Assembly (NCBI GenBank): GCA_029747015.1
Contig: JAKOGI010001553.1
Coordinates: 147,501 to 211,500, forward strand
Direction: 5' to 3'
Origin: Carnegiea gigantea
Lineage: Eukaryota; Streptophyta; Magnoliopsida; Caryophyllales; Cactaceae
Length of the DNA: 64,000 bases
The notes under the pieces are model-generated. The model searched no databases. It saw nothing but the letters and a program-made list of their open reading frames with translations, and was not told the origin of the DNA. A program made the translations under genes and the position numbers. Below are positions 48,201 through 61,800 of this stretch, piece after piece (positions within the stretch are counted from its first letter, which is position 1; every line of letters starts with the position of its first letter).

Positions 48201-50525
48201 CTGACATGTTTCACCCAAGTTATCATCTTCAAGTATTCTCACACAGAATCTATGATCCCAGGGTCCAGTTTTCAGTATTTCTTTATTCCTGATCATTTAA
48301 TTGTAGAAGGATGGTGCTTTCTTACGCCTATGGATATCATCCAATTACTTGTGTAGAAGTTCTTCACTGCCCCAGCTGGCTAAAAAAATTCATATGATTT
48401 ATGCTAATGGCCATGTAAAATGCTCGTGCTCTGAAATGGGTTTGATGCTTGACACTTTAGTTTTGGACTTAAACACGCAAAAATTTCAAAAAATGGATTA
48501 GTTGAATGCCGGGACTGGACATGCATCTATGTCAGATATACTCGTAGCTGAGTGACGTAGACTAATATAAGTTTCTTTGGATTGATAAAGATGCATGCCT
48601 AATCGAACTTTTGGTAGTATTCCCCCCCCCCCAAAAAAAAAGCAAACGGGCGTTTCTGACCTTGTTTCTCCTGGCTAAAAATCGTCTTTGGCTATGGATG
48701 GGAAATAAAATAGCCTTTTTGCATGTACATTGTGCTTTGTTGTAAGGATACATACATCTTGCTTTCCCTGTACCCAGCTCTGATGGGATTCACACGAGGA
48801 TGTCATTGTTGTTGCTGCTATCTGTGTATAATGAATGCGAGTTTATGCCAATGTTACTGTACAATCCTTCAGCTTACAAGGTTTCCATTCCTCATATGAA
48901 TGATACGATGTGCTTTCTTGTTTCAGAAACAATAAGAAACAGTGCTATTTATGGTTTTGCGTATAACTTACGATCATATGACTGAAAAGTATTACCATAG
49001 TCAATCCATTTTATTATATCCATCCAGAATTTCTTGTATCCCATTCAGATTCTCTGATATGTCCTTGTCTGTCAGCCAAGGCCTCTCATCATGTGGAATC
49101 CACGTCTTATCAGTGAAGATGTTGGCGTTGGAGTCAATGTCCGCCAATTAAGACGGTATTTCTTGAGGTAAACCTCCTCTTCAACCACCCAGGCTCATTT
49201 ATCTCAATTGTTTGAAGTTACTAGTGAATCATACATGGAGCTCAGCCTAAACTCTGGTCAAAATCCTGTGAAATTACATGGATCTCAATTCTTAGTCATT
49301 CCCCTGTGTTAACCTTCTTTCTATTACTAAGTTATATCTCTGTTTTGATGCAGAACATTTTCTGTAATCTATTCGATGAGACCTATGGCTTCTGGTGCTG
49401 TTTTCAGGTGTTACCCAGGGTAAGTGCAAGTACTGCTGCTGTCTTTAGGGAGGAGTTATGTATTCTGCAATGTAGTGCGCTTGTCAGTCATCTTATTTTT
49501 TCTGCAATCCTGAGACAAGTTGGAATTAATGCCTAGATTTACCTCCACTAATGATCTCTGAGACAGCTCCACAGTGCATGCTTTTACTAAAGGCACGGCA
49601 TGATAAAATTTGTTAGAAGACTACTAGGTTCTATTTGATGGAATGTTGAACTTGGGGGCTAACCCACGGATTCTAGCTCACCTGAATTACTTGAATCCCG
49701 AGCCAACCGATATCTACAATAAGGTAACCTCATTCTAGTTAGAAACACGAATTGACTCAACCAAAATCGAGTCAACCTATAATTCAAATGATCAATGTTG
49801 ATCATATTTTCTCGGTGTGGTTATTGGACAAAAGAGGAATGGCCATACCTGTAAAGACTGGACCTGAACCTGGCATGGCCAGTTTACCAGCGCGTTTGAA
49901 TCCAACCTAAAGAACCTATTTGTAGGTCCTTGCTATTCATGAAGGCAATGACCTATCCTTTTGAAATCCACTTTCGTACAACTAAAAGATACATCTTGCT
50001 AATTATTTTAGTCTTGGATTATAATGGACTATAGCAAAATGTCTCAGAAAAACTTTCCTCTACTTCTTTTCCATAAAATAGCAAACAGTGAAAGGTTTTT
50101 TTAAATGAGTGTTCAATGGAACTAGCATCTCCGTAATTCATGGTAACTTCACTACATTAAGATCTGAACCCCATCCCCTGCTTATAGGCAGGACTCTGTG
50201 GTATTGATTTGGACGTGAATGAGCTTCAACTTCTGAAGATAGATTGTTGATGCCTTTTGTTGCCTTCATGGTTTCATTTCATGATGAGTCACCTGCTTCA
50301 CATGCTTGCATAAAAGAGACCTCTTTCCACATTATATGAGGTTGAATAACTGCTGACTTAGCTTTAGCAACGGGAATTTGCATCTCACTTTCCTATTTTG
50401 GGTTTATTCTCAGGTTGTGGAAGGTGTTTTATGATGACAAGGATAGGCCAGGCAGGTATAAACTTGCAAAGGAACTTATTAGTCGTCCTGATGCTGATGA
50501 CCTAGAGGTTAGTTTCTACCTGTCA

Positions 50526-50584
<59 letters not shown>

Positions 50585-51518
50585 GCACACGCACACACGC
50601 ACACACATATATATATGTATATAGTTATCTACAATGGTGCTGATGGGAGTCATTCCACATTTGGAGAGTACATTTCAGTTCATATGAAGTTCAGTTCCAT
50701 GCAGTCATTATGCTTGGGCACGACTACAATGCACCAGCCAGTCCCTTTTTTCCAGTTTGTTTGAACTTTAGATTTGCCTGTGAATGCTTTGGACAGTTTG
50801 TTAAAATCGGCCATAAGAAGCATGAAACCTAGGCAGTTTAACCTTTACCCAAGTACCCGACCTGAACAACCGGAGGGCCCAGACCAAATCCAACTCAAAG
50901 AAGAAATTTTGATGTGTGCCGGTGTTGATCTAATCAAAATTGAACATACCCAAACAATGGATTGTTGGTTGCTCTTTCTGGGTAAACTTATTGGAAAAAT
51001 CAAGGGAAGAATGTGACCTGCTAATACACAAGCTGAACTCATATTCGATCAGCCAGTTACGATCAATCGAGTTTGCCAAGTCTAAATATGGCGCAGTCGG
51101 TTTATGCACTTGGTGACACATGGTTGCCGAATACCCTTCCATCTTAAGTCACTTCTGCTTGGATGATGCTCTAGAAACCTTGACTAGATTTAGAAGCTAT
51201 TATACAAAGCCCACTATTAAAAAATCAAAAATAAAAAAACACAGCTAAAAAGGGGGTTGGACTATCATTTCAGGACGTTAGAAATTGTATCAAAAAATGG
51301 TGCGACGTATAAATTTGGATGAAGTGAGTGTGCATTAAGGACATCCAAATATATTGTTATATTTGGTAATTTATGTTCTTGATAATACTTCTTTTTTTGT
51401 CATGCAGTTCATCTTTGGAGATGTGCAAGAGAAATTAGATGAGCGACCATCTTTGTTTGCCAAGGCAGCAGGCATATTCTCATCTTTAAACCGGTTTATG
51501 AAAGTCATATCAAAGTGA
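45261..51518 (+). CDS. DUF1995 chloroplast protein
   Basis: Plastid protein of the DUF1995 family; one distant member, LPA3, assists photosystem II assembly, but the role of this subgroup is unknown. Nine exons close in phase: 45261-45544, 46322-46409, 47197-47310, 47719-47801, 48045-48159, 49076-49167, 49354-49419, 50414-50507, 51408-51518; 348 aa. The N-terminus (MATTTTSLFCFHSCHCSAS) is a Ser/Thr-rich transit peptide; a methionine three codons earlier (45252) is equally possible. An acidic linker (EEQGFLQEEEDDD) precedes the domain, which shows QASASFVSSGGTRAIVELLI, LWDLSRIFLDTLIEETRCQR, VRAIFPDAGVAALLKYRW, VVPDYQMLGSVQQIA, PRPLIMWNPRLISEDVGVG and LWKVFYDDKDRPGRYKLAKE. The acceptor after exon 5 gives DDP-PRP; a few residues may be missing there if another donor is used. 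Introns hold only microsatellites. Confidence 0.92.
50530..50572. repeat. (CA)21 microsatellite in DUF1995 intron 8
   Basis: Perfect (CA)n followed by ATATATAT and a second short CA-rich block to 50608; 23 bp after the exon 8 donor. Confidence 0.95.
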
Positions 51519-52437
51519 CCTTATACTCTGTTTTTATGGGGACTGGAGTTGATGCCTCAATTGCTCTGTTAGAAAGCTTGTATGTTTTACATAGGTTCAT
51601 GGCTCCTATTGAGCTTATGACTGCCATATTTCATACAGGCACTGATGGTTGTATGAATAGGAGTATGCCATGTATGGTACATTCCAGATTCCACTGCAGT
51701 ACTCGACAGGGTGAATAAAATTTCCACAATAAACAGTTTGGGCTTGTTCCCCCCCCAAATCTAGAGGTTGTGTTCCATTTTGCTATTTCTTGCTGGAGAT
51801 CTGTGCAAAATAGTATAAAGATACAAGATCTGTAGAAATCTTGAGTAATATGGCAAAATCTGAAATTTGTAGAAAATGATGGGTAGAAAACCTCCTAACG
51901 AAGGATTTGATTGAATCCTATGCAGCTGTTGACTACTTGCATTGAGAAATCAAAATCTATAGTTGTAGTCATAACTCAAGAGATAGTGAATCAGTAATAC
52001 ATGAGAGACATGGCAGAATAAATAAAAGAAAAACCCTACAGAGGCCAACCACAAAACACAAGAGGGAAGTATATTCAACAATACCTTTGACGGCTTTTTT
52101 ATTTTAATGAAAGGTAAGTAATACTATCTAAGAAACCCTTTTCTCAAGGATTTTCTCGAGATTATCCTCATAGATGATGGAAATCATGTCCCTGTGCGGG
52201 ACCAAATTCTATTCAACAAGTACGCCAATACATCTTTGTACATTATGGTGATTAGAGCAATGTGACCGCCCCTTGAAATTAAATGATCTGGACTATGAGT
52301 CCCTGCTGCTAAAAGATGCTCCTCTCAGCGTGTCTTCCTTCGAAACTGCATTTACATGGGAAAATGTCCAACCACATAGGCAGCTGCATTTGATTCTCAG
52401 CTTCTTACATAGTATTTCCATTTTTCTGAGAACCAAT
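51519..52437. other. Convergent spacer DUF1995 / J-protein
   Basis: 3' UTRs of the two convergent genes; nothing else recognised. Confidence 0.55.
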
Positions 52438-52913
52438 TCAATACCAATCTACATGTACTGTAGATGCTTTGGGTTGCTTCTTTGGTTTTTGGTATCGATT
52501 GTTCTCATACTTGGCTTTCACAATAAGAGAATAAAGCAAGTCCGCCTCCGCTGAAGTATCGTAAGGAGCATCCAGAATGCTGCCAAGGTTATTTAAGTTA
52601 AAAAAAAAAAAGAGGAAAAATAAATTTAACAAAGGAAGAGGAACAGCATATATATATATATATATATATACGTATATATATATATATATACGTACATATA
52701 TATATATATGTATATATGCAAGGATTCAAAATGCGGTTTCAGTCAAGATTGCGGTTTCGGTCGCGATATGGAAAAATCGTTTTAATACGGAAATTGTGTT
52801 CCATATGGCGGCTAAAACGTGGTTCGGCCAACTCAAAAACCTTTCCGATGTCGCCATTTCATTGTGGATCGGCCACATTTTAAATCCATGCATATATGTA
52901 TATATACATACAT

Positions 52914-52946
<33 letters not shown>

Positions 52947-52985
52947 CGTATGTATACGTGTGTGTGCGCGCGCGCGCACATATAC

Positions 52986-53022
<37 letters not shown>

Positions 53023-53023
53023 T

Positions 53024-53058
<35 letters not shown>

Positions 53059-56000
53059 CGTATATATGCATACATGTGTGTGTGTGTGTGTGTGTGTACG
53101 CACATATATATGTATACGCGCGCGCGCGTGTGTGTGTGTAGAAGACCGAAAACTGAACAATTCCATAGGCAAACATAACCACGGATTCATATGCAACAAT
53201 TGCACAGATGCATGAAAAAATGTGTTCTACTCCAACCAACCTATCGCTTTAGTCGACTACTTCCACTATTCCAATCACCACATACTTGGTGGAGGGCCTG
53301 AGAAATGGTTATTTGAATGTGGTCAAATAGAAGGTACGCAAGAAAGAGTGAACATATTCCATTTCCATTCTTCCCAAATCAAACATTCTGTCAAAGGTCA
53401 CATCATACAAACCTAAATATATCCATCAAGATAGGACAGATAGGGCAGTTAAACTCCAAACTCCAGACAAATACTGCGTCAAAAGAATTGTCTCAACTTC
53501 CGCCCAGAATGTCCCACACAGATTTTTCATTTCCGCTCAAGTAAAAAGTCCAGCCCAAACTGTCTGTCTCCCTTCTTCCAATAAGTCTATCAGTACATTA
53601 ACACGGACGCTTGAGTTCTTTTAATGAAGTCCTACTTCATAATACTCCAATAAGTGTCAATAGTCACTGGCCTATGATCTTGAATTTCTGGACAAGGAGC
53701 CACACTACTCAAACTCATCATTTCATGTCAAATGCCCGCATTAAGCACCCAACATTCTGACCTAAGTACCATGGATGTGGACAATATACACAAGTCTTTA
53801 AAAAAAAGCCCAAATTCAATGCATAGGCCATGTTAAGTACTTGAATGGACATGGAAGTGGCAAGCCTAAGGAACACTGTTTGGGAATACAAATTTGATCT
53901 TCGCCTTCTCTCATCCATTTGCTAATTTATGTGGCATACGGAAACAACGATTATAGGATGGAACTTCTCAATATTGGCAAACATCAAAGCAAGATATAGG
54001 CATAGCTCACCTAACAAGCAGCTCCTCTAGTATGATTCTCTGAGAAGGGGTCACATAGTGGATGCAACTTCTTGGGCACTGACCCACAGCCAATTGGACT
54101 CGGTAATCATCACCATGTCCTGCACTTTCTCATAGCAGTCCATTTATCAGGATTATAGGCATTAAACTTCCAAGTTCACATATCAGGTTCACAGATACTC
54201 CAGCTTGTTACATGTCAAACTTCTGTATTGAGATTAATTTCAACTCTTTAGTTTCCAGTTTTGATTGCAAGGAACTTGTGCTAAGCAGATCCACAAACCT
54301 TGAGAAGTTGCACGTGCTGTTCCTCTGGAGGAAAATGTAAAAGCATGAGGAGCCTGTTTGACACAAGAGTATGGACATCCTGCCATTTTGACAAAATGAT
54401 CAGGGAAGAGAATTAGGAAGCTAAATAAGCTGTCAATTCAATGCATGAGGAACTGGCTCCCACTGACAATTGCTTCTATGGTCATGAATTGTCATATAAG
54501 GATGCTCAACCAATTGATTTCATCATTTCTTGTTGGTTTGAAAGCACACGAATCCTATGACCTTGAGGTTACTTGGTAAATATCCATTTTTCATCGTTAC
54601 TTCTTGCAGTGGATTAATATTACTCTTATCCTTTATTATCTACTTCATTTAAGAAACACTTCTCTTTGGTGATAGTGATTAGTGACCCTAGGCCATGGAC
54701 CTTTCTTCTCAGAGTCTGCAGATGCTTCCGTCAGACTCGGCCGTAGATGAACCCCCCCCCCCCCGAAAAAAAGGAGAATAATGGAGATGCAGGATAAACA
54801 AAAGAGAGAATTAGGAAGCTATAAGATATTCTCATATTTTGAAACTTCTTGTACTTTTATGATTCTTAAACCTTACACTTATAGCGGTATTAAAAGAGTA
54901 AGAATAAAGTTTTCTAGTCATATTTTGGAAAGATGTAGGTTTACATTCTGTTCAAGATGATTTCTGTTTTTCTTTAAACTGTTTCTAGTCCAAGATTCCT
55001 AGGCCAGCGTTATGCCATTGATGTGGAATATTGAAAATACATCGATAATTTTCCAACCCATGAATCCCTTGATCCCTTTCAAATTCTTTGCCTTATTCCT
55101 TGTTCATTTCCCTCTTTAATCCTCTTCTATCCCCTAACAGTTGCTCCCTTCACTTAGTGCTCTTCCGTTCCCAATTTACGTCGGTTTAGTATCACTTAAT
55201 GGTTCTACATTACACAACCCACTCTTTCTAGCATTCAAGCTGCTTCCTGTGTTGGCTTTCTGGTTAGGCCAGTTCTCCATGCTTCAGCTGGCCAATCAGA
55301 TGAACAAATGCATACATTGAGGCTATCAAAAGCAACAAAGAAAAGGAATTTGTACCTTTCCCAATACATAGAACTTCATCCACAAATATATCAAATGCCT
55401 CGCATTCTGGATTGTCAAAGGGGTCTAAACATTCACTGCATAAAATACATGCTAGCAATCAGCACATGCACAAAGTAAAATAATCAAATCCATAGACAAA
55501 ATGCAGGATGGAAGTGTAACATTGTATTGTTGAAATGAGGAAATATATCATAGTTGCCCGAGAAAGATAAAAGAAAAGCCAGATTATGCAGTGATTGATA
55601 TCAAGTGAACCAAGTTAGATTCTAAGAAGCTGGTCTCTTTAAATGATAAGAAAATAGTGAGGAATTCCGCGGAAAAAAAAAATTGCATAATCAGAATACA
55701 TAGAATCATGATAATTAATATTTAATAGGCATAACTGTTAAATTCAGGGAGCAATATGCATACTAATTCCTTGTAAGAAACCGAGACTACTAAGGTCCCA
55801 CAATTATCTCAGTGCCTTCTGAACTCTGAAGGTTACCATACTGAGCTTGTTGGCGCATAAGCCCATTGCCATTTAGGGCATCAAAAGAACACAGGAAATT
55901 AAATTCTTAATACAGGGATTATGTACCAACTTTCTCTTGGTATACTGAAATATCAAACCAACCAGATATTCTAGGTTTTTACTAAAGGAAGAAGAGAGCC

Positions 56001-57879
56001 TAACAACTGTACAATTTTTTTTTTTAAAATAACAAAAGCCCTGCATTCCCCCCCCCCCAGTTTTCTTCTTGTTTTTGGGGGGGGGGGGGTTTACATTTTT
56101 TACTTTGCTTAGATTGGAAAGCATGAATACCCACAACACCAAATCTGAATCATAACAGGATTTATTCCAATTGCCAACAATGAAAAGTCACCAAATTTCA
56201 ATCACACAATCATCCTCATCAATGCTCACATCTGAAACTGCATTGACTATTTTCAACATCATATACACCAACATAACTTGGACTCAGCTATACAAGTGTG
56301 GTATAGTAATGTGTCCAACTAACGGAATTGGCTATTTTAATGAAATTTTGTGTTTTTAGCCTAATATAAGGTATGCATGAGCGTACTCCTGTTCGAATCT
56401 CAAGTTTCTGATATGAGAGTATTAGTGTGAAACTGTAAATGATAAGTCAAAGCAAAATAGTTGTACGCCCATCGAAATGTCTCATACATACGATGAACGA
56501 ACAGAGGGTACCCAACCTACTAAAATGCAACAGTTCAAGTGTTCAACACAATGAAAAGCTAAAGGAAGTAGGGTGATTGACAAAATTTGTAAACACATGA
56601 GAGCACATATTATATGCCACGTATTACTCCAACTTTGAAGAGCGCCTTGACCGGGCTCTTTACCTTTCAATTATCTCTGATCTGCTATAATTTGAGAGCA
56701 TCTGCATTCGTTAACCATCAATGCTTAATTCTTAAACCAAGTAAACATAGACAAATTCATAAGTAGACCCAGAATGCAATAGAACAACATCATTTACAAT
56801 AAGTGAGATGATGCCTTCGAAGGAGAGGAGACACCTCTTCAACGAATCAAAGATAATATCATAAAGACTCTTTTTTTCTGGGTTGTCATTGATTTTGTGG
56901 ATAGGTTCTATCTGGATGTACATAACCCTTTTGTAGGATGCTTGCTTGCATCCATCCTTTTGTTCATATTCTATTAATATATTCTACTCTTTTTCCTATC
57001 CCAAAAGGAAAAAAAATGAACATTTTATTGTATAACACAAAATTAATAACTAGGCAATGCTGATTTTCCCTTTGATTAACTCATCAAACTTAAGCGGAAT
57101 TAACAATCAAATTTCTTTTAAATTGCTTTACAAAAATTAACACACCAAATTTTCTGTTCCCGTATCCAGCAGATAAAATTAGAGTACCTCATAAGCCTTA
57201 ATTACAAGGCGGATCATAATGTCAGTATCGTCCTTGTTTTTCCTCACGTCAGGATGAAATTCCTTCACCTGTTCCAATGTTTAACCCTAAATTACATAAC
57301 CCTAAAAAATCACACAACCATTTACAGAAACCATTCACTAACTTTGAAATTATTCAAGTTACTGCCATCCAACCAAACCCAATTCCAATTCCAATTCGGC
57401 GATATCAGTTCATTTCACTCAATCCAGTCCTCAGAACTTACCCAAACATTTATTAAATTAAAATTACACGCAAGTATGCAACCCAGAAGGGGGAAAAAAA
57501 CCAACCCCATTTAATCTAACCATCAAAATTGCAAAGCAAATAAGAGTAAGGAGGAGAAAAAGATCAAACTACGTACTCTGGCTCTAAAAGCGGCTTTGAG
57601 TTGGGAAGCAGAGCAATTAGGTTCAACTCCGAGGACGGCGTAAGCGGCAGCGGCGGCGGAGGAGGAGAGAGACTCGTCGGAGATTTCTCTGCCTCTGCAG
57701 TTTAATCTAAACGAAAATGAAGAGAAGAGAGAGAATGGATTGACCTTATGCGGACAGAGAGTTGGCGCCAAACTGGGGAAGGAGAAGTAGCTATGACAGT
57801 TGCGATGAGGATCATTTCTGTTATTAATTCGGAAAGGAGGGTATAATGGAGGAGTTGCAAGGGCTCTTGAGCAAGCCAT
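52438..57879 (-). CDS. J-domain protein with ferredoxin-like cysteine domain
   Basis: Predicted plastid J-protein (Hsp70 co-chaperone type) fused to a cysteine-rich ferredoxin-like module. Seven exons close in phase: 57879-57577, 57268-57188, 56701-56664, 55435-55356, 54379-54299, 54119-54011, 52579-52438; 277 aa. The N-terminus [11 protein letters not shown] and the following Ser/Arg-rich 60 residues look like a transit peptide (a methionine eight codons upstream is possible). The J domain at about 75-135 has [20 protein letters not shown], the essential HPD at 106-108 and [13 protein letters not shown]. Then [20 protein letters not shown] leads into C163-IGKG-C168-PYS-C172, APHAFTF and, after [16 protein letters not shown]208-PRS-C212-IHYVTPSQ, a spacing that suggests one iron-sulfur cluster. 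The C-terminus is [20 protein letters not shown] then VDWY. Several exons are very short (38-142 bp) and were found by splice joining. Intron 6 carries a large alternating-purine microsatellite and a MITE. Confidence 0.93.
52645..52716. repeat. TA-rich microsatellite with ACGT interruptions
   Basis: (TA)n broken by ACGTA words, ending TATATGTATATA directly before the MITE. Confidence 0.9.
52717..52892. mobile_element. MITE in J-protein intron 6
   Basis: 176-bp element with inverted ends TGCAAGGATTCAAAATGCGG and, at the right read on the minus strand, TGCATGGATTTAAAATGTGG (17 of 20 match). It is flanked on both sides by TATATGTATATA, which may be a 9-12 bp target duplication or simply the surrounding microsatellite. 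The interior is rich in CGGTTTCGGTCGCG words. Superfamily not assigned. Confidence 0.7.
52893..53138. repeat. Compound (TG)n / (CG)n / (TA)n alternating tract
   Basis: About 245 bp of almost continuous purine-pyrimidine alternation: TG runs, CGCGCGCG at 52969-52976 and 53117-53127, and TA blocks. All six frames stay open through it because it lacks stop codons, but none is a gene. Confidence 0.95.
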
Positions 57880-58801
57880 TCTTCTCTCTCCTCCACACCA
57901 CACAAAGTGTTGTGTCGATGAGAATTTAGGCTACCGAATAGGAGCATTCTTCTACGAGTTATCAAGTTTTCTAAATTATTTGAAAATTTTATTAATTCAT
58001 GCTATAATTCTGAAAATTTTATTGTAGTGGCATTTTTGAAGTTACAGTTAATGAGTTGCTCCCCCTTCGAATGCATCCATAATGATATTTTTGGGGCGAT
58101 AACAGAAATTAATGGCAACTTTGAATAAAAAAAATTTTTGGTAAAAACATCAAATTTTTTGAAAAAATTGATGGCAGTTTATGTCGAGCACTCTTTCTTT
58201 TATTCTTTTTAATTGGTCAGGGCTTGGCAAATTTTTATACAATGATTTCATAACCTTTTTTTATATATTTTTATCCATTTTGTTGGAAAACTGAGTAAGT
58301 TATGTTTAAAAACTCCATTTACAAACATGTGTCGATTTTGTATCCCCAAAAAACAGAGATACTAGTATATAATGGCAAATCTTGCTTTGAAATATCAATG
58401 TCTTTTGGGAAGAAAGCTTATGGATGGTGTGGTGTATCAAAGAGCACTCAGAAGGGTGCTCTCTATCATAGAGAATTGCTGCATCCTACTTCAACACCCC
58501 CCCCCCCCCCAAAAAAAAAGTCGTCATCTCAGAGATGGAAATCAAGGCATGAAATCCTCCATGGCAAGGGCAAGTATTTTGGTATAAACTAAATGCTGTT
58601 TATTACAATCCTAGAAAGGGCCTTTCTATGTAGCAACAATTGATTAGCCTCTAATCTCCTCTCTATTGCTTATTATTCAAAGAACTACAGCAATTACCTT
58701 ACCTTCTATCATCCTGGACAATCATAGACCGTATTTTTTTACATCTTATTCTCACTGATACACTCCCTGGACAATAATCCAATAAATCATCCTTCTCAGA
58801 C
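57880..58801. other. Promoter of J-protein / 3' flank of mannosidase
   Basis: No gene seen; a C14A9 tract lies at 58497-58519. Confidence 0.6.
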
Positions 58802-61800
58802 TCACTTAACAGTCAGTCCGACATTGTAATTCCAACCATTAAGCTTAATCAGCGGAGCCTCACCAGGGGGAACTTCAAACGTCATGCTTACTGACATTAT
58901 CTCGCCGGGTACAAGGGAAAAATAATTGTCAGAATAATGCACAGGGAGAATTCTCGTGTCTTCTCCTTCCTTGAGCTCGGTTTTAGATTTGTGAATGGAG
59001 AAATGCAAGTAGAAAGCAACCCCTACATCAGATCCTTCAATCTCAGCAACTCTTAATCCATCACTTCCATGTGAAAAATGTCCGTAAATTCTATTAAGAA
59101 TTCCAGCTTGCTGCTTATTCTGAGTCCCTTGAGGCATGAGCTGAAGTAATGCACCATTATTATCTCCATCAGCAATTCTAGGGCAGAAGTGGTTTTTGTG
59201 GAGTAGGTCTTTTGGGTTTGGCTTCTTGGATGTGTTCTCTACATGCATCTGAACTTCGCAGATGGATCCCTTCATGACGACTGTCGATGTTACCTAAGGA
59301 TCAGATGTTTGAGGGATCAGTAGCATGATCCGCTAACAAAGAGGTTATGGACCCTATTACTTGGCATGGCTACAAGTGTAAGCCACATGTATGTATCAAG
59401 GTACCTGCAGACTCATTAATTCTTCAGAAATTATACATGTTTTTGGTTAAACAAGAAATGCAAAGTACCCATAATCCATACCCATGTCAAACTCTTAGTA
59501 GCATTGGCTTTAGGTTTAGTTCCTACTTCCTGTGTACCTTGCTTGAAACAAGAAAAAGGCGGGGGAGGCAGGAGAGGGGTTGGTGTCACCTTGAGAGGTA
59601 TTTTCTTCACTCTGTAAGGTTCGAGCATCTTGTAATCACCGCCAGGTAGATGCAACCAGTAGAAGTTCCTTGACAAAATACTGTAATCTGACATGCGATA
59701 TAGTTTGAGGAGCAGAAAGTATACTGGCTTAGGGTTCTTAGACTTTGGATACTTCATCTCTGCAATAGGTAGCGTCTTTTTTGGAGGCACAGATAGCTTC
59801 TTATGAACATCGTAGTAAGGGCATGTTCCTTCCAGATCCCACACTGATGCTTCTATAGCTATGTCGGATAGCTGGTTTGATGTAGTATTAATAACCTGAA
59901 AAGAAAGAATTTCCAACTTCTAGATACTTTTGTAAATTTCAAACACAGATTTCTCACAGTTTATCCAAATCTATCTAGGTTTGTGTAGGAGGTTTTCCTT
60001 CGGGGGAGGAGGTAGGAGGAAGATGTGCATAACCTTACACCTTAATTATAAAGAGATTATTTTCATGGATCTTAGATTTAAAAAACATCTATTATAGGTT
60101 CTCCGTGTCAAAAAGTAGTAGCAAACTGCTGGAAAGTGGCTTTTGAAGCAGCTGAGAATGCACTGTACTCGTCCAGATTCCACATGTTGCATAATCTTTA
60201 TACATCCAGATTTATCTGAACTTATCAAGATTATATGGATAGCAAACTTCATGTTTTCTTTAATGTAAATGAAACAGAACAAAACAAAAGATCTAGATGA
60301 AGAGAACCTTAATTATAAAGAGATTATTTTCATGGATCTTAGATTTAAAAAACATCTACTATAAGTTCTCTGTGTCAAGAAGTAGTAGCAAACTGCTGAA
60401 AAGTGGCTTTTGAAGCTGCTGAGAATGCACTGTACTCATCCAGATTCCACATGTTGCATAATCTTTATACATCCAGATTTGTCTGAACTTATCAAGATTA
60501 TATGGATAGCAAACTTCATGTTTTATTTAATGTAAATGAAACAGAACAAAACAAAAGATCCAGGCAAAGAGAACCGACTCCTGTTTCTATTGGCACCCAA
60601 GAACCCCATCCTATTTTCAGATCATCAGGCAATGTAATTCATGCTTTTCATGCTCTTCTGCTCTAGTGCTTGAAATGCATCACGTATATGGCCACTGGGT
60701 ATTCATGGACCAAAAGGTCCAAAACTTTAAGGCAGAAGCATCCAACTTAGCTTACCTCTATAGAATAGGTTGCAAGATTCAGCTGCACGTGGATGGGTTC
60801 AGCAGCAGAGCGACATCCATAGAAACCAGCTGTTTGGTCAAGAAGATGATCATAAAACTGACCCCTCAGGCCAGTCCATGGATTTTGTGTTTTCCATATT
60901 AAGACACCAGTGAATTTACTCCACATATGGGAAGTCCACCCCTCCAGGAGAGCTCTATATTGCATGTAGTTAACAAGTTGAGCCTGAGATAATAAATGAA
61001 AATCAGAACATGGATACGTAGACAAGAAGGAATCCTTCTATAGAAAGAAGCACAGAGAATTACTTTCAAGCAAAAATCATCTAGATCCTTTGGAATGCCA
61101 TACTGTAGAATCTGATCATGAACAAAACCTGGTTTTGAATAAGGAATATATTTATGGTATTTCCAAATAGGATTTGGTACTTCTTCTATGAAACCATCTT
61201 CATCTTTTCTAAATAATGGAATCTGCCACCCTTCTTTAGGCATAGTTGCTCTAATGGTAGCTGCAACTGGCATTCCAACTGAGCCAACCTCAGGATTGAA
61301 TCCATATTTGTAGTAGTCATCCTTAAAGAAGTCCTCGGGATTCTGAATTTCATATGGACCATCGGTCCAGTTTCCTTGCCCATCAGCAAAACCATCCCAC
61401 ATTGACCCTTGAACATAGACTCGGGTCCCATCCAGATATTGAGTAGGATCAGGACGGGAGATCACAAATTTATCTTCCACAGAAGTGCCATTTCCATTCC
61501 AAGTCTCAAAATCCGGATAGAGTTTAAGGTCATTTTTAAGGGCTGTGTTAATATCATCCGGTGGAACTTGTTCATTTCCCCCTACCCAAAGAGCAAGACT
61601 TGCATGGTTTCTAAGAAGCTTAACAGTGTCTCTAGCACAGAGCAAGAAAAGATCATGATCCAAGGGACCATTTGGATTTGATACTGGATCTCCACGTCCA
61701 TCAACATCTCCAGTAATCCAGAATTCTTGCCACACCTGCAGAAAAACATAGGGAAGCAAATAATGCAGTAAGTCATTTAAAGGGCACTTGCATGATTAAT

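Noticed and set aside
52577..53239. Long overlapping open frames on both strands (up to 212 codons)
   Set aside because: They consist of translated TG/CG/TA microsatellite (repeats of Val-Cys, Thr-His and similar) in the J-protein intron; real exons flank them.
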